A stretch of 64,000 bases of DNA, taken from NCBI RefSeq assembly GCF_030504955.1, contig NZ_JAUKTR010000001.1:372001-436000 (forward strand). Reading direction: 5' to 3'. The position numbers and the translations under genes were made by a program. Source of the DNA: Peiella sedimenti (GTDB lineage Bacteria; Pseudomonadota; Alphaproteobacteria; Caulobacterales; Caulobacteraceae). Numbering within the stretch: position 1 is the first letter of the stretch; the number at the start of each line of letters is the position of its first letter. The notes under the pieces were generated by a model. The model did no database searches, was not told where the DNA came from, and saw only the letters and a list, made by a program, of their open reading frames with translations. Of the stretch, positions 38,989-49,970 are shown one piece after another.

Positions 38989-39984
38989 ATGCCCCTGCCC
39001 GTTTTCCATGACCGCGACTGCGACCTGTCGATTATCCGCGGCAAGCGGGTGGCGGTGATCGGCTATGGCAGCCAGGGCCGGACTCATGCGCTGAACCTGC
39101 GCGACTCAGGCGTGGCCGACATCATGGTCGGGCTGAAGGCCGGGTCGAAGACGCGCGCCGTGGCCGAGGCTGACGGCTTTCAGGTGCTGACGGCGGGTCA
39201 GGCCGCAGCGGGGGCGGACGTCATCGCCGTGCTGACCTCTGACGAGGCGCATCGAGATTTGTGGCGCGACGAGCTTGAGCCCAATGCGAGGCCCGGCGCG
39301 GCCCTGATCTTCGCCCATGGCCTGTCGGTGAACTTCGGGCTGGTGGCGCCGGGGCCGGAACTGGACGTGATCCTGGCCTCACCGAAAGGAATCGGGCCGC
39401 GCATCCGCGATCTCTATGTGGAGGGGCAGGGGGTCTTCTGCCTGTTCGGCGTGCATCAGGACGCCACGGGCGGCGCCCATGCGCTAGGCCTGTCCTACGC
39501 CGCGGCCCTGGGCTGTGGGCGCAAGGGCATTCTGGAGACCAGCTTCAAGGCCGAGTGCGAGAGCGACCTGTTCGCCGAGCAGGTGGTGCTGTGCGGGGGC
39601 GTGCCCGAGATCGTCCGCGCCGCCTTCGACAAGCTGGTCGCGGCGGGATACCCGCCCGAGGTGGCCTGGTTCGAGACCTTCTACGAGCTGAAGCTGGTCA
39701 CCGACCTGATGGTCGCGCGCGGCATGGCCGGGGCCTTCGAGCGCATTTCCAACACGGCGGAGTACGGCGCCTATCTGACCGGGCCGCGCGTGGTGGGCGA
39801 TGAGGCCAGGGCCGCCATGGATCAGGTCATGGCCGAGGTGCGCAGCGGGGACTTCGTGCGCCGGCTGATGGCCGACTATGACGCGGGGTCGCCCGACCTG
39901 ATGCGCCTGCGCCAGGCCTTTGCGGACCATCCCATCGAGGCAGCCACCAGGCGGCTGGAGGACGTGGCCAAGGACGCCGGCTGA
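38989..39984 (+). CDS. Ketol-acid reductoisomerase-like protein, divergent class I
   Basis: A 331-residue protein from ATG 38989, with GGAGACC upstream. It has the Rossmann motif VIGYGSQGRTHALNLRDSG, the acidic metal-binding ETSFKAECESDLFAEQ, and the knotted C-terminal helices ELKLVTDLMV and ISNTAEYGAYLTGPRVV. KARI converts acetolactate to dihydroxyisovalerate for Val/Ile synthesis. Several spots differ from standard alphaproteobacterial IlvC: VLTSDEAHR for the usual LAPDE region, and ASPKGIGPRIRDLY for PKGPGHTVRREY. It may be a paralogue instead of the main IlvC; ilvB/ilvH are not nearby. Confidence 0.8.
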   Translation: MPLPVFHDRDCDLSIIRGKRVAVIGYGSQGRTHALNLRDSGVADIMVGLKAGSKTRAVAEADGFQVLTAGQAAAGADVIAVLTSDEAHRDLWRDELEPNARPGAALIFAHGLSVNFGLVAPGPELDVILASPKGIGPRIRDLYVEGQGVFCLFGVHQDATGGAHALGLSYAAALGCGRKGILETSFKAECESDLFAEQVVLCGGVPEIVRAAFDKLVAAGYPPEVAWFETFYELKLVTDLMVARGMAGAFERISNTAEYGAYLTGPRVVGDEARAAMDQVMAEVRSGDFVRRLMADYDAGSPDLMRLRQAFADHPIEAATRRLEDVAKDAG

Positions 39985-40065
39985 AGTCCAAAAAGTTCGG
40001 ATCACGCGGGTTGGCGATCCGCAGGCTGGTGAGCCCCGTAACAGGGAGGAAACCTGGGGGGCGGC

Positions 40066-41499
40066 ATGGCGCAATTCTGGAAGAGACTGCTGGGGGCGTT
40101 CACCACCCTCCTGGGGGCGCCGCTCGCGGTCGCAGGTTGCGCAACCTTGGAGCCGGCCACCCCTGCAGACCTGGCGATCAGCGACGTCCACGTCGTCGAT
40201 GTGCGCTCCGGCGAGGTGCGATACGGCCAGACCATCCTGATCCGCGATAGCCGCATCGTCTCGATCCGTCGCAATCAAGCGAGTCGGCCGGCCGCCGAGA
40301 TCGTTGTGGACGGCGATGGAGCCTACGCCATCCCGGGTCTGTGGGACGCGCACGTTCACATCCTGCAGAATGACGGCGCGAACGAACTCCGACGAGTAGG
40401 GCCGGCCTTCCTGTCCTATGGCGTCACCCATGTGCGGGACATGGGCTCTTCACCCGCCGCGCGGGCGGCGCTGCGCGAGCTCCCAGAGGACGCGCCGCAT
40501 GTGATTGGGGCGGGCCCGGCTTTCTGGACCTTCGAGCTACCCTATGGCGACAAGGCCCAGCAGCGCATCGTGCGCAACGCCGCCGAGACAGAGGCTGCCG
40601 TGGCCGAGGCGGCGGCGGCAGGCGCTGACTTCATCAAGGTCTATGCCGGGTTCGAACCTGGGCGTCTGCGAGAGCTGGCGACGGTCGCCCGGCGCCATGG
40701 CTTGCGGATCGCCGGTCACGCCCAGCCCGGCGCCCCGATCGACGAGCAGGCGCGGCTGGGGTTGTCCACGGTTGAGCACGTGGAGTTTGGGACCTTCCTG
40801 GGCTGCGGCCCCGACCCTGAAGCCTATTTCAACCGCACCATCGCTTCGCGCTATCAGAACTCAGGCGAGAGCGTGCCGGCCATCTACACGGCCTTCGCGG
40901 CCGCCGTGGATCGCGAGGCCTGCGTGGCCATGTGGCGCCGCGCCGCCGAAGCGGGCTTGGCCATGACGCCCACCTTGATCGCAACGGCCCTGCCTCCGGA
41001 GCGGGCGCGTCGCCTGCTGGCGGAGACGCCTGAGGGTTTGCAGGCGGACCTCTGTAACACCTATCTCCAGCCCTATGCCGCGCCAGACGCGGAGGCGGAG
41101 CAGGCCTACGTCCAGGCGGGCAGGTTCCTGTTCTCCATGGTGCATGAGGCGGGGGTCCCCCTGCTGGCGGGCACCGACACCCCCATCTTCTGTTCGGCGC
41201 CGGCCTCGTCCTACGCGGTCGAGTTGTCGCTTCTTTCGGAGTTCGGCCTGTCGAACCTGGAGGTCCTTCAGGCGGCGACTCTGACCCCGGCCCGTGTGTT
41301 CGGATTTGGAGACCGGCTTGGGGTGCTGGAGGCCGGCAAGGAGGCCGATCTGGTGCTTCTGAGCGCCAATCCGCTCGAGACCGTCGCCGCCTATGCTCGG
41401 CCGGTGGGGGTCTACACGCGGGGACGGTGGCGGGACGAGGCGGAATTGGTGCGGATGCGGCGCGTGCCGCCCCCGGCTTCTTCATCGAGCGCGACTTAG
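40066..41499 (+). CDS. Amidohydrolase family lipoprotein
   Basis: A 477-residue metal-dependent hydrolase with signal peptide and lipobox (VAGC at Cys25). It has the TIM-barrel metal motifs DAHVH in GLWDAHVHIL, Lys in FIKVYAGF, His in IAGHAQPG and VEHVEFG, and Asp in LLAGTDTPIF. The last motif is followed by the standard composite domain TPARVFGFGDRLGVLEAGKEADLVLL. These imidazolonepropionase/prolidase-like enzymes act on amide or ester bonds in the periplasm. The substrate is unknown. It shares TTAG with the convergent trmN6. Confidence 0.85.
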   Translation: MAQFWKRLLGAFTTLLGAPLAVAGCATLEPATPADLAISDVHVVDVRSGEVRYGQTILIRDSRIVSIRRNQASRPAAEIVVDGDGAYAIPGLWDAHVHILQNDGANELRRVGPAFLSYGVTHVRDMGSSPAARAALRELPEDAPHVIGAGPAFWTFELPYGDKAQQRIVRNAAETEAAVAEAAAAGADFIKVYAGFEPGRLRELATVARRHGLRIAGHAQPGAPIDEQARLGLSTVEHVEFGTFLGCGPDPEAYFNRTIASRYQNSGESVPAIYTAFAAAVDREACVAMWRRAAEAGLAMTPTLIATALPPERARRLLAETPEGLQADLCNTYLQPYAAPDAEAEQAYVQAGRFLFSMVHEAGVPLLAGTDTPIFCSAPASSYAVELSLLSEFGLSNLEVLQAATLTPARVFGFGDRLGVLEAGKEADLVLLSANPLETVAAYARPVGVYTRGRWRDEAELVRMRRVPPPASSSSAT

Positions 41500-42263
41500 T
41501 CCCAGCCCAGCGCTGCCTCGCCGCGGAGGATCGCCTCGGCTTCGGGCGTGTGCTTGCCGCCAGAGCGATCGTGAAGGACCAGCGGCGGCAGCAGGCGCAG
41601 CGGCGCCTTGCCCGACTTGATCGCCAGCACCAGGACGCGTTTGGCAGGCTCATCAGCGTATGCGTGGACCGGTCGGACGGCGAAGGAGCCGCACTTTTCG
41701 GCCAGGCCCGACAGGATATCGCCCAGCCGGTCTGCGCGGTGGACGATGACCAGCCGGCCGTTCTGCTTCACCGCCTTGAGCATGAAGGCCAGCCAAGGGC
41801 GCAGGCCCTCATCGGCGATCCAGGCTGAGCGGCGCGCCGGGGCCGGGCCGCGAATGGCCGCCTCGCCGTCGAAGAAGGGCGGGTTGGTCAGCACCCAGTC
41901 GAAGGGCGCGCGCTCAAGCGCCGTGAAGGGGCGGAAGGCGTCGCCGGTCAGGGCCTCGAGGCGGCCCTCCATCCCGTTGAGGGCCGCATTGGCCTGGCTG
42001 AGAGCGGCCAGGGCCGGCTCGCGCTCCAGCCCCGTCAGCTGCACCTCGGGCCTGCGCGCCGCCAACTGGACCAGCACGGCTCCGGCGCCCGAGCCCACGT
42101 CGAGCACCCGCTCGCCGGGCGCGGCCGGACATGCGGCGGCCAGGAGGGCGGCGTCCATGCCGGCGCGATAGCCGCCCTTCGGCTGATCCAGCAGGACCCG
42201 GCCGCCCAGCAGCCGATCACGCGAGAACGCGTTAACGGATGGCGCTTGATCGGCTTGACCCAT
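41496..42263 (-). CDS. tRNA1(Val) A37 N6-methyltransferase-like (TrmN6/YfiC)
   Basis: A 255-residue class I SAM methyltransferase. Motif I is VLDVGSGAGAVLVQLA, and the adenine-N6 catalytic motif NPPF is in VLTNPPFFDG. The N-terminal LLGGRVLLDQPKGGYRAGMDAALLA is typical of the TrmN6/YfiC group, which methylates A37 in tRNA1Val. Alternatives are other N6-adenine or N5-glutamine methyltransferases with an NPPY/F motif. The gene is divergent from ispB with 80 bp between starts. Confidence 0.82.
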   Translation of the reverse strand: MGQADQAPSVNAFSRDRLLGGRVLLDQPKGGYRAGMDAALLAAACPAAPGERVLDVGSGAGAVLVQLAARRPEVQLTGLEREPALAALSQANAALNGMEGRLEALTGDAFRPFTALERAPFDWVLTNPPFFDGEAAIRGPAPARRSAWIADEGLRPWLAFMLKAVKQNGRLVIVHRADRLGDILSGLAEKCGSFAVRPVHAYADEPAKRVLVLAIKSGKAPLRLLPPLVLHDRSGGKHTPEAEAILRGEAALGWD

Positions 42264-42343
42264 AAAAGGCGCCTAACCATTGTGCCGCCGTTCCGCAAGC
42301 GGCCCCCGATCCGGGGCTGTGCGCGTTCTGGAGTCTCCTCGCC

Positions 42344-43348
42344 TTGTCAGCCGTCGCCGCCCCGATCGCCAATCCAGCCGCCGACCTGGAGCCGGTGCTG
42401 GCGCTGACCGCCAAGGACATGGCGCGGGTCGACGCCCTGATCCTGGACCGGATGCAGAGCGAGGTGGAGATCATCCCGGCCCTGGCCCGGCACCTCATTT
42501 CGGCGGGCGGCAAGCGCCTGCGGCCCATGGTGACCGTGGCGGCCGCGCGGGCCTGCGGGACCGGCAACGACAATCACCTGAAGCTGGCGGCGGCGGTGGA
42601 GTTCATCCACGCGGCCACGCTGCTGCACGACGATATTGTGGACGGCTCGTCGCTTCGGCGCGGCAAGCCGGCGGCCCACCTGATCTGGGGGGCGGCCTCA
42701 AGCGTGCTGGTGGGCGATTTCCTGTTCACCCGCTCCTTTGAGCTGATGGTGGAGACCGGCAGCCTGAAGGCCCTGCGCAGCCTGGCCCGCGCCTCGTCGG
42801 TGATCGCCGAGGGCGAGGTGCTGCAGTTGACCCGAGCGCACGACATCGAGCTGCCGCGCGAGGTCTATCTGGAGATCATCGGCGCCAAGACGGCCGAGCT
42901 GTTCGCCGCCGCCGCCGAGTCCGGAGCCATCGCGGCCGTGGCCCCGCCGGAGCGGGTGCGGGCGCTGCGCGACTACGGCAGGCATCTGGGTCTGGCCTTC
43001 CAGCTGGTGGATGACGCCCTCGACTACGAGGCCGAGGCCGCAGCGCTCGGCAAGAACGCCGGGGACGACTTCCGCGAGGGCAAGGTGACCCTGCCGCTGT
43101 TGCTGGCCATCGCCGCCACGCCCGAGGAGGGCGAGTTCTGGCGGCGCACCATCCAGCGCCGGGAGCAGACGGAGGAGGACTTCGCGCGGGCCAAGGCGCT
43201 GTTGGATCAGACGGGCGCGGTCGCAGCCACCCTGGACGAGGCGCGCGCCCACGCCGAGGCGGCCAAGGCGGCGCTGCTCGGCTTCGACGGACCGTGGCGG
43301 TCGGCGCTGGAGCGGCTGGCGGATTTCTCCGTGGCCCGCGGGAGTTAG
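42344..43348 (+). CDS. ispB: Polyprenyl (octaprenyl/decaprenyl) diphosphate synthase
   Basis: A 334-residue trans-prenyltransferase. The first Asp-rich motif is HDDIVDGSSLRRG and the second is LVDDALDYEAE; KRLRPMVTVAAARA is also characteristic. It builds the isoprenoid side chain of ubiquinone; chain length depends on residues before the first motif and is not certain here (C40 or C50). The start is TTG, since no upstream ATG is in frame. It ends in a shared TTAG with the WecA-like gene. Confidence 0.93.
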   Translation: MSAVAAPIANPAADLEPVLALTAKDMARVDALILDRMQSEVEIIPALARHLISAGGKRLRPMVTVAAARACGTGNDNHLKLAAAVEFIHAATLLHDDIVDGSSLRRGKPAAHLIWGAASSVLVGDFLFTRSFELMVETGSLKALRSLARASSVIAEGEVLQLTRAHDIELPREVYLEIIGAKTAELFAAAAESGAIAAVAPPERVRALRDYGRHLGLAFQLVDDALDYEAEAAALGKNAGDDFREGKVTLPLLLAIAATPEEGEFWRRTIQRREQTEEDFARAKALLDQTGAVAATLDEARAHAEAAKAALLGFDGPWRSALERLADFSVARGS

Positions 43349-44355
43349 GCGGGCGCCAGTCTGCGCCGCGCGGCGAACCATCCTGCGGACAGGGCGGCGA
43401 CCACGACGATCAGCGCGAGCAGGCTCCAGCCCGGCGCGAAACGGTCGACGGCGTAGCCCAGCAGGCCGCTGATCCCGCACAGGCCCCAGACGCGCCAGGC
43501 CAGGGCGCCGGCGGATCGGCCCGTATTGGTCAGCCACAGCTGGTACAGATGCTCACGGTGCGCCTGGGCCAGGTTGGCCCTGGCCTTAGCCCGCGCGAGT
43601 AGCGTCAGCAGCACGTCGGTCAGCAGGGGCGCGGCGGCGAACACCGCCAGATAGGGGCTGGCCACGGCCACCGGTGATCCGGTGATCAGCACCGCGCCGC
43701 CGCCGATCAGGAAGGCTGAGAACAGCGCGCCGGCATCGCCCTGAAACAGGCGGCGCCCCGGGTGGTTCAGCGGCAGGAAGGCCAGGTTGGCGACGAAACC
43801 GGCCAGCAGCAGGAAGGCGATCAGCGGCCAGGGCGCGCCCGCCAGGGCCAGGATGAACAGGGCGATGGCCTGGGCGCCCGGCGCCAGACCGTCCGAGCCG
43901 TCCATGAAGTTGTAGACGTTGACGATGGTCACCAGCCACAGAACCGTGCCCGCGCCGCCGATCCAGGGGCCCAGCTGGAGCTCGACGCCCGGCAGGATCG
44001 GCAGGGCCTCGACCCGGCCGACGAAGATCACGAACAGCACCGCGATCAGCAGCTGGACGCCCAGCTTGGCGGCGAAACCCAGATCGATGACGTCGTCCAG
44101 GGCGCCATAGACGCCAAGGGCGCCTGCGCAGGCCAGCAGCAGGGCCGCCTGATGCCAGCCGGGGGCCCACGGCTCGGTCAGCCCAAAGGTGAGCAGGCCG
44201 ATCGCCGTCGCCGTCATCACGGCCAGTCCGCCGGAGGTGGGTGTGGGATGCAGGTGAAGACCCCGCGCCCGCGGCGCGTCCACGGGCCCGCAGACGCTGA
44301 GCACCCCGGCCAGGGCGGCCGAGACGAGCGCGGTCAGAACGGCGGCGAAGACCAC
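43345..44355 (-). CDS. MraY/WecA-family polyprenyl-phosphate glycan-1-phosphate transferase
   Basis: A 336-residue polytopic membrane protein (about ten hydrophobic segments) starting with GTG. It shows the family motifs GALDDVIDLGF, NVYNFMDGSDGLA and GDAGALFSAFLIG, plus a His-rich cytoplasmic loop LAQAHREHLYQL. It transfers a sugar-1-phosphate to undecaprenyl phosphate to begin O-antigen, capsule or holdfast-type glycans. It is too divergent from MraY to be the peptidoglycan enzyme. Which sugar is used cannot be told. aspC lies 12 bp upstream on the same strand. Confidence 0.85.
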   Translation of the reverse strand: MVFAAVLTALVSAALAGVLSVCGPVDAPRARGLHLHPTPTSGGLAVMTATAIGLLTFGLTEPWAPGWHQAALLLACAGALGVYGALDDVIDLGFAAKLGVQLLIAVLFVIFVGRVEALPILPGVELQLGPWIGGAGTVLWLVTIVNVYNFMDGSDGLAPGAQAIALFILALAGAPWPLIAFLLLAGFVANLAFLPLNHPGRRLFQGDAGALFSAFLIGGGAVLITGSPVAVASPYLAVFAAAPLLTDVLLTLLARAKARANLAQAHREHLYQLWLTNTGRSAGALAWRVWGLCGISGLLGYAVDRFAPGWSLLALIVVVAALSAGWFAARRRLAPA

Positions 44356-44367
44356 TGGCGAAGCGCC

Positions 44368-45600
<1,233 letters not shown>

Positions 45601-45675
45601 TTACGCAAGCGGACGGGTTGAGGCAACGAAGCGGCGCCTCCCCAATCCGCACGTCGGCGTGTAAGGGCGGGGGCG

Positions 45676-46413
45676 ATGCTGTATCGCTTTCGCGCCTTCT
45701 TCCACGAGATGGACACCCGCCGCTGGCGCGCCGCAGCGGCGACGGCGGTCATCCTGATCGGCCTGACCGCCGTGTTCCTGGTGGGCAAGGCGGGGATCGG
45801 CCCGGACGTGGAGGCGCGGGTCGAGGGCTGGCTGGCCGGGTTCGCCGGCAGTCCCTGGGCCCTGGTGGTGACGATCCTGCTGTTCACCCTGACCGCCTTC
45901 ATAGGCGCGCCCCAGTTCCTGCTGATCGCGGCCTGCGTGGTGGCGTTCGGGCCCTGGCTGGGCTTCACCTATGCCTGGGTGGCGACCATCGTCTCGGCGG
46001 CCGTGACCTATTATGTGGGGCGGCTGGCTGGCGGGCGGTTCCTCGACCGGCTGGGAGGGCGCACCGTGGGGCGCCTGCGCGGATTCGTCAGCGATAACGC
46101 CTTCTCCTCCAGCTTCATCATCCGCAATGTGCCGAGCGCGCCGTTCATCGTCGTGAACATGGCTTTCGGCGCGGCCCGTGCGCCCCTGCTGGCCTTTCTG
46201 GCCGGGTGCGCCCTGGGGTCGATCCCGAAGACGGCCCTGATCGCCTTTTTCGGCGGCTCGGTCATGACGGCGGTCGAGGGCGACGGCGTCTGGAGCTCGG
46301 CCATTCTGGCCGGCATCGGTTTCCTGGCGCTGGCGGTCTCGCTCGGCTTCCGCGAATGGATGAAGCGGCGCCGTCAGCGCTACGGCGACTTCGACCCAAA
46401 TACTGAAACCTGA
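45676..46413 (+). CDS. TVP38/TMEM64 (VTT domain) membrane protein
   Basis: A 245-residue protein with several hydrophobic segments. The VTT/DedA-like core is FIGAPQFLLIAACVVAFGPWLGFTYAWVATIVSAAVTYYVGRLAGGRF, followed by IIRNVPSAPFIVVNMAFGAARAPLLAFLAGCALGSIPKTALIAFFG. Such proteins are flippase-like and help recycle or move lipids across the inner membrane. The C-terminus is basic and cytoplasmic. It is divergent from aspC and followed by a glutathione S-transferase. Confidence 0.85.
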   Translation: MLYRFRAFFHEMDTRRWRAAAATAVILIGLTAVFLVGKAGIGPDVEARVEGWLAGFAGSPWALVVTILLFTLTAFIGAPQFLLIAACVVAFGPWLGFTYAWVATIVSAAVTYYVGRLAGGRFLDRLGGRTVGRLRGFVSDNAFSSSFIIRNVPSAPFIVVNMAFGAARAPLLAFLAGCALGSIPKTALIAFFGGSVMTAVEGDGVWSSAILAGIGFLALAVSLGFREWMKRRRQRYGDFDPNTET

Positions 46414-46479
46414 TCGGTTGCGGTTGGAAAACCTCTCCCCATCTGAGCGTTCCCACGCCAGCCAAAGGAGACCTTTCCG

Positions 46480-47091
46480 ATGCCCACGCTCTACTACTCG
46501 CCCGGCGCCTGCGCCCTCGCCTCGCATATCGCCATGGAGGAGGCGGGCGCGCCCTACGACCTGAAGAAGATCGATCTGCGCGCCGGCGAGCAGCGGACGC
46601 CCGAGTATCTGGCCGTCAATCCGAAGGGGTCGACGCCCGCCCTTGCCACGGCCGAAGGCAATTTGTCCGAGAACGTGGCCATTCTGGCCTACATCGCGCG
46701 CAGTCATCCCGGGAAAGACCTGGCGCCGGAAGATCCGTGGGGCTTCGCCCAGTTCGTGTCCTTCAACGCCTATCTGGGAGGCTCGGTGCACCCGGCGCTG
46801 GGCAAGGTGCTGTTCTCGCGCCCGCCCCTGGAGGGCCAGGCCAAGACCGACGCCACCGAGCTGGCGCTCTCCAAGCTGGACATGGTCGAGACCCATCTGA
46901 TGAAGGAGCCGTGGGCGCTGGGCGACTGGAGCCTGTCCGACGGCTATCTCTACGTCTTTGAACGCTGGGCCTTTTCGGCCGGCCTGCTGGACAAGGCGCG
47001 CTTCCCCAAGCTGAACGCTCACCTGAAGGCGGTGCAGGCGCGCCCGGCTGTCCAGCGCGTGCTGAAGGTCGAAGGGCTGGAGCCCCTTTAA
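46480..47091 (+). CDS. Glutathione S-transferase
   Basis: A 203-residue GST. The N-terminal thioredoxin-like domain is MPTLYYSPGACALASHIAMEE, with the catalytic Ser/Cys region and SxxVN-type motif VNPKGSTPAL. The C-terminal helical domain has GDWSLSDGYLYVFERW. It resembles beta-class bacterial GSTs (Cys10 or Ser12 as active site). These conjugate glutathione to electrophiles or bind ligands. The AAAGGAGACC ribosome binding site is strong. The substrate is not known. Confidence 0.9.
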   Translation: MPTLYYSPGACALASHIAMEEAGAPYDLKKIDLRAGEQRTPEYLAVNPKGSTPALATAEGNLSENVAILAYIARSHPGKDLAPEDPWGFAQFVSFNAYLGGSVHPALGKVLFSRPPLEGQAKTDATELALSKLDMVETHLMKEPWALGDWSLSDGYLYVFERWAFSAGLLDKARFPKLNAHLKAVQARPAVQRVLKVEGLEPL

Positions 47092-47117
47092 CCGCCCCTT
47101 TCCCGCCATAAAGGGCG

Positions 47118-47145
47118 GCCCCTGCGGCGCATGGACCGCAGGGGC
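47118..47145. terminator. Hairpin after the GST gene, no T-run
   Basis: GCCCCTGCGG (47118-47127) pairs perfectly with CCGCAGGGGC (47136-47145) across an 8-base loop, in the gap between gst and mreB. A weaker bulged hairpin (CCGCCCCTTT with AAAGGGCGG) lies just before it. No T-run follows, so it may be a terminator-like or mRNA-end structure only. Confidence 0.4.
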
Positions 47146-47217
47146 TCCATGCCCCTTGAAATCCTAAGCCGGGACGGGCAAACCGCGTCATCCGTCTGCG
47201 AGCGAGCGGCGGCCTGA

Positions 47218-48336
<1,119 letters not shown>

Positions 48337-48429
48337 GGCGGCGACTCAGGGCCTTATGCGTCATCGGTGGCCGGGCCGCGCCTGGCGTAAGGGTTCGCGG
48401 CGGGTCGACATTCTTCGGGGAGGGGCGCC

Positions 48430-49452
48430 TTGGCGTTCCGCGACGGTCCGTTCGAGAAACTGAGAGTGCCGCTGACCTGGGCGGCGGCGCTGGCGCTGAT
48501 CGTCGCCATCGTGGGAGCCATCGTGCTCCTGATCGCCGACCGCCGCGCCGGCGAGGACGGCGACGGATATGGCGCCGTGCGCGAGAGCTTTGACCGCGTG
48601 GCCGCGCCGGTGGGCGGGGTCTTCGCCGCGCCCGTGCGCTGGATCGGGCAGGGCGCAGACTTTGTCGACGACTACTTCTTCGCCGTGTCGGAGAACCGCC
48701 GGCTGAAGGCGCGCCTGGCCGAGCTGGAAGCCACGCGCGACGCCAACATCGCTCTGCTAAACGTCAATCGGCGCTATCAGGCCATGCTGGGCATTCGGGT
48801 CGAGCCCCCCGTGCCGGCGGTGCATGCCCGTTCCGTCTCCGAAAGCCGGGGCGCCTTCGTCAACGCCCGGCTGATCGACGTGGGATCGCGCCGGGGCGTG
48901 AAGATCGGAAATCCCGTCATCAACGAGCACGGCCTCGTCGGCCGGGTCGTCGGAACCACGCCCTCTGTCAGTCGTGTGCTTCTACTGACGGATGTGGCCA
49001 GCCGCACGCCGGTTCTCGTAGACCGCACTGACGCCCGCGCCATCCTGACCGGCGACGGCAGCGGCAATCCACGCCTGGAGTTCATTCGCGGCCAGGACGC
49101 CGTGCGCGTGGGGGACCGCATCCTCAGTTCGGGCGACGGCGGCAGCTTCCCGCGCGGCCTGCCCATCGGCGTTGCTGCGCGGGGCATCGACGGGACCTGG
49201 CGGGTGAAACTGTTCTCCGACCGGGGCGCCATGGATTTCGTGCGCGTCCTGCTGTTCGAGGACTTCTCGCAGCTGGTGGACCGCCGTGCGCTCGACGCCG
49301 CGCCCCTGGCCGGAGCGGACACGGCGCCGCCGCCGAACGCGCCGGCCGCTCCGACCCAGCCGGCGCCGCAAACCGCGGCCCGGCCAGAGGCCTCGCCCGC
49401 CCAGCCTGCCTCGCCCCAGCCTCCGCCTCAGCCCCAAGAGGGGGCCGGCTGA
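48430..49452 (+). CDS. mreC: Rod shape-determining protein MreC
   Basis: A 340-residue protein starting with TTG after GGGGAGGGGCGCC. It has one transmembrane helix near the N-terminus (about 15-37), a coiled coil (about 78-105, ENRRLKARLAELEATRD), then the beta-barrel MreC core (LIDVGSRRGVKIGNPVINEHGLVGRVVG). A Pro/Ala/Gln-rich tail of about 50 residues ends in EGAG. MreC scaffolds PBP2 in the periplasm. The stop overlaps the mreD start by one base. Confidence 0.93.
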   Translation: MAFRDGPFEKLRVPLTWAAALALIVAIVGAIVLLIADRRAGEDGDGYGAVRESFDRVAAPVGGVFAAPVRWIGQGADFVDDYFFAVSENRRLKARLAELEATRDANIALLNVNRRYQAMLGIRVEPPVPAVHARSVSESRGAFVNARLIDVGSRRGVKIGNPVINEHGLVGRVVGTTPSVSRVLLLTDVASRTPVLVDRTDARAILTGDGSGNPRLEFIRGQDAVRVGDRILSSGDGGSFPRGLPIGVAARGIDGTWRVKLFSDRGAMDFVRVLLFEDFSQLVDRRALDAAPLAGADTAPPPNAPAAPTQPAPQTAARPEASPAQPASPQPPPQPQEGAG

Positions 49453-49970
49453 TGCCGCGGCCCGCGCCCGTCCGCGTGGTGGGACCGCTCAGCTGGATCG
49501 TCTGGCCCACCCTGATCGCCCTGGCGGTCACGATTGTCCTGGGCACGCCGATCAAACTGTTCCGCCTGTCTCCGCCAGAGCCGGTGATCCCGCTGGTGCT
49601 GGCCTTCGCTTGGCCCCTCATCCGTCCGTCGGTGCTGGCGCCCCTGGCCCTGTTCGCGGCCGGGCTGTTCCTGGACCTGTTCTGGGGCGGACCAACGGGG
49701 CTGTGGCCGTTGGCCCTGCTGGCCGTCTATGGGCTGACCCTGTTCGCACGCAACTTCATCGTCGGCCAGGAAAGACGGGTCCTGTTCGCGTGGTACGTCG
49801 GCGGCGTGCTGCTGGCCTATCTGATCGTTTATGTCGCAGTCGCGGTGCAGGCCCAGAACGCCCCCAGCGTGATAGCCTTGGTCTTCGGCATCCTGCCGAC
49901 GATACTGTTGTTTCCGGCCGCCAACTGGATGATCGAGACCTTCGACGACGGCGACATGCGCTTCCGATGA
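49452..49970 (+). CDS. mreD: Rod shape-determining protein MreD
   Basis: A 172-residue protein with about five hydrophobic segments, the usual size and type of MreD. Its position between mreC (1-bp overlap) and the PBP2 gene (4-bp overlap) gives it its identity; motifs in this family are weak (LLFAAGLFLDLFWGGPTGLWPLALL is typical). It is an integral membrane scaffold of the elongasome. Confidence 0.88.
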   Translation: MPRPAPVRVVGPLSWIVWPTLIALAVTIVLGTPIKLFRLSPPEPVIPLVLAFAWPLIRPSVLAPLALFAAGLFLDLFWGGPTGLWPLALLAVYGLTLFARNFIVGQERRVLFAWYVGGVLLAYLIVYVAVAVQAQNAPSVIALVFGILPTILLFPAANWMIETFDDGDMRFR

